From Acidicapsa acidisoli (GTDB lineage Bacteria > Acidobacteriota > Terriglobia > Terriglobales > Acidobacteriaceae), in contig NZ_JAGSYI010000006.1 in NCBI RefSeq assembly GCF_025685625.1, positions 186,001 to 250,000 on the forward strand: a stretch of DNA of 64,000 nucleotides, written 5' to 3'. A program made the position numbers and the translations under genes. The notes under the pieces are model-generated. The model had not been told where the DNA came from and made no database searches. It saw nothing but the letters and a program-made list of their open reading frames with translations. Every line of letters begins with the position of its first letter. The first letter of the stretch is position 1. This document shows, one piece after another, positions 51,214 to 59,842 of the stretch.

Positions 51214-53520
51214 ATGACAAAGCTCGCTAGTGCCTTCCTGACTCCACAGATCACGAACTATCTGCTTCTGCTGCGCGGTTTCATCCTTCTGCCTTGCATC
51301 GCCGCAAGTAGCATCGCACTGGCTCAGGCGAGTACAGCACAGGCAGCCCCGGCGCAGACGATTCAACCGGTCACTACCACGGTTGTGGTGCAGGGCCAGG
51401 TTTCGGATGATTACCTGCCGACGGAGGTCTCGGTCGGCAGTCTGGATAGCCTTCCATTGGTTTCGGCTCCGGTTTCAGAGACGGTTGTGACGCGCGACCT
51501 GATGAATGATCAGGTTTCGCGGCTGCTTTCCGACATCGTGAAGAACGATGCTTCTATTGGTGAAGACTACGCGCCCGTCGGCTACTACGGCGATTATCAG
51601 ATTCGCGGATTCGCCATTGACCTGGCGACAGGCTTGCAAATCAATGGCATGCCCATTGCAGGCGAGCAGGATGTCCCGCTTGAAAACAAGGAGCGAGTCG
51701 AGTTCCTGAAGGGCATTGCCGGAGTAGAAAGTGGCATAACAACCGCAGGCGGACTCATCAACTATGTGACCAAGCGGCCAGTTGTCGTAAAAACATTAGA
51801 CATGGCAACGGACGATCGTGGAACGGCATATGCCGCTGTTGATTTAGGACAACTCTTCGGGGCTGCAAAGCAATTCGGTGTACGCGCCAACATGGCTGGC
51901 GAAGATATCCACACTTATGTGGAGAGCGCCAATGGTTGGCGCGGAGTTGGCGCGTTAGCCACGGACTGGAAGCTCTCACCCGTGGCTATGTGGAAGACCG
52001 ATTTCGAATACCAGCACAAACGCGAACGCTCGGTTGCAGGCTATCAATTGCTCGGCGGAGAAGTAGTGCCTGCACTGAGCACGGTGTATCCGTCGGTGAT
52101 GCTGGGCAATCAAATCTGGTCCAAGCCGAATATATTCGACGCAATAAACGGTAACTCCAGGCTGGATCTGGATGTAACTCCAATCTGGCACGTGTACTTC
52201 GCTGGAAGCTATAGCCATTCGCTGATCGATGACAACGTGATTTATCCGTATGGGTGCTACTACGAGGCGGAATGTAATGTTGCTGGCGGTCCGCCGCCGT
52301 ATTTCTTCGCTCCCGACGGCACTTATGATATTTATGACTATCGCGACCCAGGCGAACGGCGTGTGGACGCATTGGGCGAAGTAATTGCTGCCGGACACGT
52401 CACGACGGGTAGTATAACACACAACCTTGTCTTTGGCGGGTCGATCTTTCATCGCGGAGTGGATCTGCCCGGAATGCCGGGTCCAAACGCGCCCAGTACA
52501 GTGCAGGATGGGGCGGTTTATACCTATATTGGAAGCGAAAATATCTACCAGCCGAATATCTCCTATCAGATAGAGAGTCCTGAACAGCAAGCTGGGCCTC
52601 TCACGCTTGTTGACTTCGATCGGCAGTCTTCGGGAATCGTGCAGGATCGCGTGGACTTGCCGGGGCATGTGCGACTCACCGCCGGCGGGCGCTATGCTTC
52701 TATCAGCGATTTCAATTTTACCGGGAGTAAAGGAGTATGGCTTCCGCAATATTCCGCCACTTATGCTCCCGTTGCGAACCTGACACTGTACGGCAACTAT
52801 AACGTGATGTTATCGCTGGGTCCGCAGGCTCCGTTCTGGGCCATCAACAGCAGTGTCTATCTAGCCCCGTTTTATACAAGGCAAACAGAGGTTGGCGCGA
52901 AGTTTGAGCCCGGGCAGCGCATTCTGCTGACGACGGCATTTTTCCGAATGCGCGCGCCATTCTTTTATCCGAAGGTCATCTCATCTCCCGATGGCTTCTG
53001 CACCAGCGTGACAGAGATTGGTCAGTGCTTCGAGGCTGACGGACATGAAACACATGACGGCATCGAGTTAGGAGCGCAGGGCAAAGCAACGAACTGGCTG
53101 AGGCTTTCAGCTACTGCGGCTGGCATTCTTGCCACCTCTGACGATTCGAGCACGGCGGCATTCAATGGGAAGCAGGTGATCAATCAACCGCGGTTGAAGA
53201 CTGCGGTTTTTGCTGATATCGTCATGCCGCGAGTCGCTGGATTGCATCTCTCGGACTTTCATCTGTTGCCGGGCTGGGGCTATACCGGCCGCAAGGAAGC
53301 TACTCGGGACGACGCTGTGAGCGTGGGCGGCTATAACCTCTTCAATCTCGGCGCACGCTATTCTCCGGGTGGAGAGCATGGCCGGATGAGTTTCCGCATC
53401 TTCGCCGATAACATTCTCGATAAGAGGTATTGGAAGGACACGGGAGCCAGTTATGGCGACACGTTCATTCACCTCGGCGCCCCTACGACCGTCAGGCTTT
53501 CCGGGCAATATCGATTCTGA
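51214..53520 (+). CDS. TonB-dependent receptor, TPP-riboswitch controlled (thiamin-type uptake)
   Basis: 768 aa with signal peptide (FILLPCIAASSIALAQ). Plug domain (LSDIVKNDASIGEDYAPVGYYGDYQIRGFAIDL in outline, VEFLKGIAGVESG) and a 22-strand barrel ending NILDKRYWKDTGASYGDTFIHLGAPTTVRLSGQYRF in outline. The plug has the siderophore-receptor-like type, but the upstream TPP riboswitch makes thiamin, TPP or a pyrimidine precursor the likely cargo. AAGGGG lies 6 nt before the ATG at 51214. No thiamin synthesis or inner membrane importer gene adjoins it. The peptidase gene follows 55 nt later. Confidence 0.92.
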   Translation: MTKLASAFLTPQITNYLLLLRGFILLPCIAASSIALAQASTAQAAPAQTIQPVTTTVVVQGQVSDDYLPTEVSVGSLDSLPLVSAPVSETVVTRDLMNDQVSRLLSDIVKNDASIGEDYAPVGYYGDYQIRGFAIDLATGLQINGMPIAGEQDVPLENKERVEFLKGIAGVESGITTAGGLINYVTKRPVVVKTLDMATDDRGTAYAAVDLGQLFGAAKQFGVRANMAGEDIHTYVESANGWRGVGALATDWKLSPVAMWKTDFEYQHKRERSVAGYQLLGGEVVPALSTVYPSVMLGNQIWSKPNIFDAINGNSRLDLDVTPIWHVYFAGSYSHSLIDDNVIYPYGCYYEAECNVAGGPPPYFFAPDGTYDIYDYRDPGERRVDALGEVIAAGHVTTGSITHNLVFGGSIFHRGVDLPGMPGPNAPSTVQDGAVYTYIGSENIYQPNISYQIESPEQQAGPLTLVDFDRQSSGIVQDRVDLPGHVRLTAGGRYASISDFNFTGSKGVWLPQYSATYAPVANLTLYGNYNVMLSLGPQAPFWAINSSVYLAPFYTRQTEVGAKFEPGQRILLTTAFFRMRAPFFYPKVISSPDGFCTSVTEIGQCFEADGHETHDGIELGAQGKATNWLRLSATAAGILATSDDSSTAAFNGKQVINQPRLKTAVFADIVMPRVAGLHLSDFHLLPGWGYTGRKEATRDDAVSVGGYNLFNLGARYSPGGEHGRMSFRIFADNILDKRYWKDTGASYGDTFIHLGAPTTVRLSGQYRF

Positions 53521-53575
53521 GAACAAATCCGCTATAGTTGGGATTCAGAAATTACCTCGTAACGGGAGCGTGGGA

Positions 53576-55204
53576 ATGATGCTGAATCCTTCTTTGCCTA
53601 AGATAGTGGCCCTGGTTTTGCTGAGTGGTTTTAGTTTGGCGTGCGCGCCGCAACTGCGTGCTTTGGATAACGAAAAGAAGCCTGAGAAAGCCTCTGAGCC
53701 GGCAACCGCAGTGAGTAGCCCCTCCGATTCCATCACCGAGGGAACGGTGACGGTTGGCGGACAGGCGATTGCGTACAAGGCAGTGGCAGGAACGCTGACC
53801 GTGGGTGCAACGAATTCGCAGGACGCGCTGCTAGGTCTCGATGGCAAGCTTTTACCAGACTCCGGCGAGAAACCGGCTGACAAGCCGGAAGATGCACCCG
53901 CCACGGCGCGTATCTTCTATGCGGCCTACTTCAAGAAAGGCGCGGACGCGGGGTCGAGGCCTGTGACCTTCCTCTATAATGGCGGCCCTGGGTCATCGAC
54001 GATGTGGCTGCACATGGGCTCGTTTGGTCCACGCCGCGTGATCACGCAAGATACGGTGCATGAGGCTGCCGCGCCGTACAAGATCGTCAACAACGATTAC
54101 AGCCTTCTCGACGTGAGTGACCTCGTCTTCATCGATGCGCCGGGGACGGGTTTCAGCCGCGTCTTTGGCAAGGACAAGGAGAAAGCGTTCTGGGGAGTCG
54201 ATGAAGACGCGCATGCCTTTGAGCGTTTCATCCGGCGATTTCTGACCAAGTACGATCGCTGGAATTCGCCCAAGTATCTGTTCGGTGAAAGCTACGGCAC
54301 GCCGCGCAGCGCGGTGTTGAGCGCAGCCTTGCAGAATGTAGACCTGAACGGGATCATTCTGCTGTCGGCGATTCTGAGTTTTGATAATAGTGTCGACGAA
54401 CCAAAGGTGAATCCGGGCGTGGACCAGGCCTACGCTCTCGCGCTGCCCACGTACGCCGCGAGCGCCTGGTACCATCACAAACTGCCAACCCAGCCTGCGG
54501 CACTGGAGCCGTTCCTGGCCGAGGTGGAGACATATGCTCTGGGTGAGTACATGAGCGCGCTCCTGCAGGGTTCCGAGTTGCCCGACGCCCGCAAGCAGGC
54601 TGTCGCGGAGAAGTTGCACGAGTACACCGGATTGCCCGTAGCCTACCTGATCAAGAGCAATCTGCGCGTCTCAGGCGGGGCATTCTCGAAGACGCTGGAT
54701 GACACCGAGGGAATGACCACCGGGCGGCTCGATACGCGCTATCAGGGGCCAGATTACGATCCGTTGAGTGAAGAGGCACAATACGACCCACAGAGCAATG
54801 CCATCTCTTCGGCGTACACGACTGCGATCAACCAGTACATGCGGGAAGATCTGAAATTCGGCGACAACTGGACTTATAAACCGAGTACGTACGGGGAACC
54901 TGGTTTTCATTGGCAGATGCGCTATGCCGAAGGCGGCCAGAACGTGATGCCGGATCTGGCTAAAAAACTGAAGGCGAATCCCAAAACAAAGGTTCTGCTG
55001 GCGGGCGGATATTACGATCTGGCAACGCCTTTTTTTGAAGGAATGTATGAGATGCATCACTTGCCGATCCCTCAAAACCTGCAGGCAAATATCAGTTACA
55101 AGTACTATCAGGCCGGACACATGATCTATGTGAACGAAGGAATTCTGAAGCAATTCCACGAAGATGTGGCAGCCTTTATCAAAGCGACGGAAGCGGCAAA
55201 GTAG
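53576..55204 (+). CDS. Exported serine carboxypeptidase-like protein, peptidase family S10
   Basis: 542 aa with a hydrophobic N-terminus (IVALVLLSGFSLACA, lipobox-like SLAC). Alpha/beta hydrolase fold with NGGPGSSTMWLHMGSFGPR (oxyanion), the nucleophile elbow FGESYGTPR, Asp in GGYYDLATP and His in AGHMIYV. S10 enzymes remove C-terminal residues from peptides. The ATG at 53576 has GGGAG just upstream. It follows the TonB receptor by 55 nt and may use the same transcript. Confidence 0.9.
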   Translation: MMLNPSLPKIVALVLLSGFSLACAPQLRALDNEKKPEKASEPATAVSSPSDSITEGTVTVGGQAIAYKAVAGTLTVGATNSQDALLGLDGKLLPDSGEKPADKPEDAPATARIFYAAYFKKGADAGSRPVTFLYNGGPGSSTMWLHMGSFGPRRVITQDTVHEAAAPYKIVNNDYSLLDVSDLVFIDAPGTGFSRVFGKDKEKAFWGVDEDAHAFERFIRRFLTKYDRWNSPKYLFGESYGTPRSAVLSAALQNVDLNGIILLSAILSFDNSVDEPKVNPGVDQAYALALPTYAASAWYHHKLPTQPAALEPFLAEVETYALGEYMSALLQGSELPDARKQAVAEKLHEYTGLPVAYLIKSNLRVSGGAFSKTLDDTEGMTTGRLDTRYQGPDYDPLSEEAQYDPQSNAISSAYTTAINQYMREDLKFGDNWTYKPSTYGEPGFHWQMRYAEGGQNVMPDLAKKLKANPKTKVLLAGGYYDLATPFFEGMYEMHHLPIPQNLQANISYKYYQAGHMIYVNEGILKQFHEDVAAFIKATEAAK

Positions 55205-55220
55205 GCGCAGGATTGAGCAC

Positions 55221-55250
55221 GCGTGGGACGGGCTGCGGCTCGTCCCATGC
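55221..55250. terminator. Possible bidirectional hairpin between convergent genes
   Basis: GCGTGGGACG (55221-55230) pairs with CGTCCCATGC (55241-55250), allowing a G-T pair. It lies between the S10 gene and the convergent propeller gene. No T-tract follows, so termination is uncertain. Confidence 0.35.
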
Positions 55251-55267
55251 TGCGAAGTGTCAAATTC

Positions 55268-56359
55268 TTATTTGCCGATGACTAATATCTGGAAGGAGTT
55301 CGGAATCATCGGCGCGCGAGGGCCTCGCATAAAGGCCGGAGCCCCCTGCGGCGGACCACCGGCTCCGGCCACCGTGGGAGTCGCTGTGGAAGGCGGCGTG
55401 GCGGGGACAGGGCCGTATTCGGCAGTGATCGTCAGGATCTGGCTTGTTTTTGTATCGAGCGTCAGCACTTTCGCTCGGGCGGGAGTGGCAACTGTTTGCT
55501 CGACGGAGAAGCTCGTCGGAGAGTCCTCTTTAACGACCGTGAGCGTTCCGTCGCCCTGAGAACTGAAGGCCTCCATGGTAGCGGGGTTAAAGGTCGCTCC
55601 ATCGGACCCGGCGCCAATCGGCAGGTCGGTGATAATATGACCATCCGTAGCCGACAGGATGATCATGTTCTTGTTTTCGCGGCAGGCTGCAAAGAGGATG
55701 TTATTCTTCGCGTCGAGCGCAAGGCCGGCGCACCCGCCGCCTTTGCTTGAAACGTCGTACTTGCCGACCATCTTCATCGTATTGGCATCAATGACTGCGA
55801 TGGCGGACTTGTCTTCGATGTCGACGTAGATCCTGCCGTGGCCGTCCGTTGCGGCCTGCTCAGGTGCGCCGCCAATGTCGATGGTGCCTAGAATTGCCCC
55901 GTCTTTGTCGTCAAGAACAGTAATATTCGGTTCCGCATGGCTGAGGACATAGAAGCGGTGATTGTACGCGTCGTTGAGGTAGCCGTCCGGATTGCCCTGC
56001 ACGTCGATCTTCTTCAGAATTGCAAAGGTCTTCGAATCGAACATTGTCACTGGCTTTGAGGTTGCAAATCCGTGGCCCGTCGCGGTATCGACCGCTCCAC
56101 CATGCGCACTCACGCCCGGGATGTCTCCAACCTGAGCCAGCGTGTCCAGATTGAAGACGCCGATGTGACCGGACGGTCCAGACCGGGCAACGTACAGATT
56201 GCGCCCGTCTGGATCGGCAGTCACGTAGTCGAAACCGCCGCCACCGCCGACCAGTTGGATCTTGAGCACCTTATATGCGCCATTGTCTTGGGCCTGTGCC
56301 AGGGCCGCAAACGGAAGGAGAGCGGTGAGTATCGCGACGACGAGCGGCTTGCAAGGCAT
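55268..56359 (-). CDS. Secreted YncE-like beta-propeller protein
   Basis: 363 aa with signal peptide (LVVAILTALLPFAALAQAQ). Seven-bladed YVTN-like propeller (VGGGGGFDYVTADPDGRNLYVARSG in outline, NPDGYLNDAYNHRFYVLSHAEPNITVLD, IYVDIEDKSAIAVIDANTM). No catalytic site was seen; related proteins bind ligands or metal. The ATG at 56359 has GGAG 8 nt upstream; an ATG at 56377 is the alternative. A Pro/Gly/Ala-rich C-terminal tail (ATPPSTATPTVAGAGG) is unusual and may attach or interact. Confidence 0.88.
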   Translation of the reverse strand: MPCKPLVVAILTALLPFAALAQAQDNGAYKVLKIQLVGGGGGFDYVTADPDGRNLYVARSGPSGHIGVFNLDTLAQVGDIPGVSAHGGAVDTATGHGFATSKPVTMFDSKTFAILKKIDVQGNPDGYLNDAYNHRFYVLSHAEPNITVLDDKDGAILGTIDIGGAPEQAATDGHGRIYVDIEDKSAIAVIDANTMKMVGKYDVSSKGGGCAGLALDAKNNILFAACRENKNMIILSATDGHIITDLPIGAGSDGATFNPATMEAFSSQGDGTLTVVKEDSPTSFSVEQTVATPARAKVLTLDTKTSQILTITAEYGPVPATPPSTATPTVAGAGGPPQGAPAFMRGPRAPMIPNSFQILVIGK

Positions 56360-56452
56360 GACAATTGCTCCAATCATGGTATCCCGATGGGCTGGGAATA
56401 TTTGAATCGAGGATGGTCTTACGATCCCAGTGCAAATCGAGCATACACGCTC

Positions 56453-57454
56453 TTACGTCTTAGCCGAATACGATGCGGTTCCAGCCTGGACTACGTTCAT
56501 CAGTGGCTCACCCTGGAGTAGCCGTCGAATCTGGCCGGCAGCGATCTGGATGGCGCGAGGGCTGAACTGCGGTGTTGAACCGGCGACGTGCGGTGTAATG
56601 AACAGGTTGGGGGCTCTCCACAGCGGGTGGTCGGGAGGCAGCGGTTCAGGATCGGTGACGTCGAGCGCGGCGCGGATACGGCGCATGTTGAGGGCCTCGA
56701 TCAGCGCGTCGGTCTGGACGATCGGGCCGCGGGCGGCATTTACCAGTAAAGCACCCTGGGGCATGAGTTCCAGTTGCCTCGCTCCGATCAGGCCATGCGA
56801 CTCAGGGGTGTGGGGCAGGATCAGGACCACGATCTCAGCATTTGGCAAGAGCTGGTCGAGTTGTTGAATCGCTTCGACCCTATGGCCCTCCGAAGTGGTA
56901 CGCGCACTGCGGGCCGCGCGGGTGATCTGCACGCCAAAGGGCGTCAGGTATTTTTCGATGGTTTTGCCGATGTCGCCATATCCGACAATCAAGACCCGTT
57001 TCCCACTCAACTCTTCCTGCAGGATCGCAGGATACTGCGGACGCTGGTCGCCGTGAATCTCCGCGTAGTCCTTGCTGGCTTTGGAGCGCCCGCGCCAGTC
57101 CGAAGTGCGCTGGAGGTCGCGATAGAGCGGGAAGTACTTGAGCATCGCGAGGATGGCCGCCAGGGTCCATTCTGCCGTGGAAATACTATGCGCTCCCTGA
57201 GCGTTGCAGACCGTGACCGAGGGACCAACCAGTTGCGTGAGCCACTCGGTGCCGGCCATCATGGATTGAGCGATGGATACGCCACGTAAGTGCGGCCAAA
57301 CCTTTTGTCCCGGCACTGGCGCCGGCGGGGGAATCCAGAAATCAATGGTTATCTCTCCCTCTGGATTCGAGGGGATGGGAATCAGTTCAATCCCGGTGGG
57401 AAATTCCTTAATCAGTTCGACGGGAAGCGAAGCGGGATAGCCTACTCTGAGCAT
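56453..57454 (-). CDS. D-2-hydroxyacid dehydrogenase family protein
   Basis: 333 aa. Rossmann NAD motif KRVLIVGYGDIGKTIEKYL (about 150-170), catalytic Arg in NAARGPIVQTDALIEAL, Glu in DVTDPEPLPPDHPLW and His in ITPHVAGST. Such enzymes reduce 2-keto acids to D-2-hydroxy acids or act on glyoxylate or phosphoglycerate; substrate not fixed. It stands alone, with no gene within 190 nt on the same strand. Confidence 0.9.
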   Translation of the reverse strand: MLRVGYPASLPVELIKEFPTGIELIPIPSNPEGEITIDFWIPPPAPVPGQKVWPHLRGVSIAQSMMAGTEWLTQLVGPSVTVCNAQGAHSISTAEWTLAAILAMLKYFPLYRDLQRTSDWRGRSKASKDYAEIHGDQRPQYPAILQEELSGKRVLIVGYGDIGKTIEKYLTPFGVQITRAARSARTTSEGHRVEAIQQLDQLLPNAEIVVLILPHTPESHGLIGARQLELMPQGALLVNAARGPIVQTDALIEALNMRRIRAALDVTDPEPLPPDHPLWRAPNLFITPHVAGSTPQFSPRAIQIAAGQIRRLLQGEPLMNVVQAGTASYSAKT

Positions 57455-57592
57455 ATTTGAAGTCGAAAGTCCTCTGGATTATGCTACTAGGATTTGGTTC
57501 CAACAGGATCGCCCTCCGAGTCGCCGGACGCGTTGAAACCCGTTCACCCACGCTGCAACGCAAGCTTCCTTGATCTGCACAGACGCGAACAG

Positions 57593-57621
57593 AAAGATAG
57601 AGCCGCCTGAAAGACGGCTCT
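57593..57621 (-). terminator. Rho-independent terminator of the 57652 gene
   Basis: AGAGCCG (57599-57605) and CGGCTCT (57615-57621) form a hairpin on the minus strand, followed by ATCTTTCT. It lies 31 nt after the stop codon. Confidence 0.6.
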
Positions 57622-57651
57622 GAGGTGGAACGGAGGAGGAACCAATCTCCG

Positions 57652-58494
57652 TCAATATTTGTCGTGAAATATCTTGTCGTTGATATTCGGCCAGAACTCT
57701 TTTACCAGGTTAGATAAGCCGTCTATGCCAACCTGAAGAACCCAACGCTGGCCGGTCTTCGTCCAGGTGCGCTCTTGGCCGGGATAGTAGAGGTTGGCGA
57801 CTCCGGCTGCGGCGCCATTGCCGACGATCTCGGAGAAGTTGGGAGTAGGGTTGCCCTGATTGTTACGGGTAATGAACAGCCGGGAGACCGAATAGGCGCT
57901 CCGATGCAGGAATCCACCGTGGCCGAGGGTGTAATAGCGCGGATCTTCGCGGGTGAGGACAGGAACCGCATATTCGGTCATGAGGTTTCCATCCACGTTG
58001 TCGGCGAAGCTGTGCCAGTAATAACGAGCATAGCCGGGAGCTCCGCCATGGAACTCGGGTTCGGAGTTCTTGTCTTCGGCGAGCCCCGCGAGGATTGCCA
58101 CTTCCACAAAGGCGGAGTAGTCGAAGCTGTCTTCGAAGAATAACTTTAGTTTTTCCCGGGAGGTCGTCGGGGGCAATTTGACGTCCGCTGAAACGGAGCG
58201 GAAATTTGGGACAATAAACAGAATGCGCTTGGTCTGCTGCGGACCAACGGGCGCAGCCGGGGTGGTGGAGGCGGTGGTAGACGCCGAGGATGACTGGGCT
58301 TGAGGAGCGTCCGGCAGAGCATCGTCGCCGGTGGGTGGTAGATTTCCGACCACGCTGGCCTTCCCGTCAGAACTCGCGCCGATTGTGGCGATTGAAGGTT
58401 GCGAGACGTCTGAAAGCGTAGCCGCAATGCCTGGTGAGACTGCCAACAAACCCAGCAGGCAGATGGGCAGGACTGAGCCGAGACGGACTTGCAT
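57652..58494 (-). CDS. Acidobacterial exported protein of unknown function
   Basis: 280 aa with signal peptide (VLPICLLGLLAVSPGIAA), a low-complexity Ser/Thr/Ala/Pro stretch (about 60-95), then a conserved-looking C-terminal part: YWHSFADNVDGNLMTEYAVP, REDPRYYTLGHGGFLHRSAYSVSRLFITR, NFSEIVGNGAAAGVANLYYP in outline. I recall similar sequences in many acidobacterial genomes as unannotated proteins. The pattern suggests an outer-membrane or cell-surface location; function is unknown. The ATG at 58494 is used; a weak AAGGGG lies upstream. Confidence 0.75.
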   Translation of the reverse strand: MQVRLGSVLPICLLGLLAVSPGIAATLSDVSQPSIATIGASSDGKASVVGNLPPTGDDALPDAPQAQSSSASTTASTTPAAPVGPQQTKRILFIVPNFRSVSADVKLPPTTSREKLKLFFEDSFDYSAFVEVAILAGLAEDKNSEPEFHGGAPGYARYYWHSFADNVDGNLMTEYAVPVLTREDPRYYTLGHGGFLHRSAYSVSRLFITRNNQGNPTPNFSEIVGNGAAAGVANLYYPGQERTWTKTGQRWVLQVGIDGLSNLVKEFWPNINDKIFHDKY

Positions 58495-58607
58495 TGGAAT
58501 AATGGCACCCCTTGCGAAAGAAAACGAAGTACATCTTGGACTCACGACGGCGCAAAAAGTGGCAACAAATTGAGCAAGATGAACGAATCGTAAGATTAGG
58601 AATGAGT

Positions 58608-58621
58608 TCCCCGGTTGGGGA
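58608..58621. promoter_or_regulatory. Palindromic site TCCCCGGTTGGGGA
   Basis: Inverted repeat TCCCC / GGGGA with the centre GGTT; it shares the core TCCCCGnnTGGGGA with the site at 11038-11051. It stands 69 nt before the FUSC gene start, in the divergent region. Confidence 0.4.
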
Positions 58622-58689
58622 TGTGTTCAGAATTTTGGCTTTACCACCGATTTTGCTCTAATCGGGCTGAGACGTAATCTGGAAACAGT

Positions 58690-59811
58690 ATGCAGCTATC
58701 TTCTCGGAGAAACTGGTCACAAGAGACGTTGGCCCTGAAGCTTCCTGTGGTCAGCCCCAAGGAAACCGGATTCCTGACTTTCGAAAAGCGAGCGATGATG
58801 CTGTTGGCGGCAAAGACGGCTCTGGCCGCCGGACTCTGCTACTGGCTGGCGAAGCTGGCGGGGCTGCAGGACGGTTACTGGGGTTCGATCAGCGCTATTA
58901 TTGTGCTTCAGTCCAATGTGGGTTCTACGGTGACCGCCTCGCGCGACCGGCTGATAGGAACGCTGATTGGGGCGGCATATGGCGCGGCGTTTTCATTTCT
59001 GGGCGTGGGAATCTGGCCTTATCTTGCCGCGGTAATCGTCTCGATGATGACATGCAGCCTGCTGGGTCTAAAGAACAGCTCGCGGCTCGCGGGAGTGACG
59101 GTCACGATCTTGATGCTCGTGCATCGGAGCGGCTCCAACTGGACGATGCCGGCGCACCGCGTCCTGGAGGTTCTCCTGGGAATCGTCGTCGCGCTGGGAA
59201 TCTCTACGCTGGTACTGCCAAGCCGAGCCCGCATGCGCCTGCGCGACGGATTGACGCAGGAGTATCTGCTGATGGGAGCATTATTTGCGGCGATACTGGA
59301 AGGCTTTCGCGGTAAGCCGGCCGAGAACCTGACTCAACTCTGGAAGGACGTGGATGAGACGGTCGCGGCCAATGGCCAACTGCTGGATGAGGCCCGTAAT
59401 GAGCCTTCCGGAGGTCCAGCGTCGCTCGAAGGACTGTCCATGCTGCACCAATTCGGGCTGGAGCTGGGAGATTTGCTGAATGCGCTCGGATTAGCCGTCA
59501 AGGATAGCAGTGACGATCAATACGCGGCTCGCCTGGAGCCGGAGTTGGGACGGCTGGCGGCCGATATTCATCGCGGATTCCAGTATGTGGCCGGATGCAT
59601 TCACCGCTGGCGATTTGATGAGGCTCCGACGGGGTTGATGCTGGAAGACGACATCACGGCTATGAAGGCGAAGATGGCCGAGATTCAGCCTGCTAGCCTT
59701 GATTTTCCCCAGTCTGAGATTCTGCGGGTGTACGCCGTGCAGTTGCATTTGAAGCAGTTGGCTCGACTGCTGCGAAGCTCACGCATTGAAACCAATCGGG
59801 CCGTGGGGTGA
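58690..59811 (+). CDS. FUSC-family membrane protein, short form
   Basis: 373 aa, about half the usual FUSC length: one membrane-helix cluster (about 35-175, SISAIIVLQSNVGSTVTASRDRLIGTLIGAAYGAAF in outline, with the family's GTLIGAA signature) and one cytoplasmic helical half. Full pumps have two clusters, so it may work as a dimer (ArAE type 1 / YeeA-like). It lacks the HlyD and TolC partners found at 18.7-23.5 kb. No neighbours share its direction. Confidence 0.82.
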   Translation: MQLSSRRNWSQETLALKLPVVSPKETGFLTFEKRAMMLLAAKTALAAGLCYWLAKLAGLQDGYWGSISAIIVLQSNVGSTVTASRDRLIGTLIGAAYGAAFSFLGVGIWPYLAAVIVSMMTCSLLGLKNSSRLAGVTVTILMLVHRSGSNWTMPAHRVLEVLLGIVVALGISTLVLPSRARMRLRDGLTQEYLLMGALFAAILEGFRGKPAENLTQLWKDVDETVAANGQLLDEARNEPSGGPASLEGLSMLHQFGLELGDLLNALGLAVKDSSDDQYAARLEPELGRLAADIHRGFQYVAGCIHRWRFDEAPTGLMLEDDITAMKAKMAEIQPASLDFPQSEILRVYAVQLHLKQLARLLRSSRIETNRAVG

Positions 59812-59842
59812 GAGGCAACCGTCAGCTACCAGATGCTAGCTT

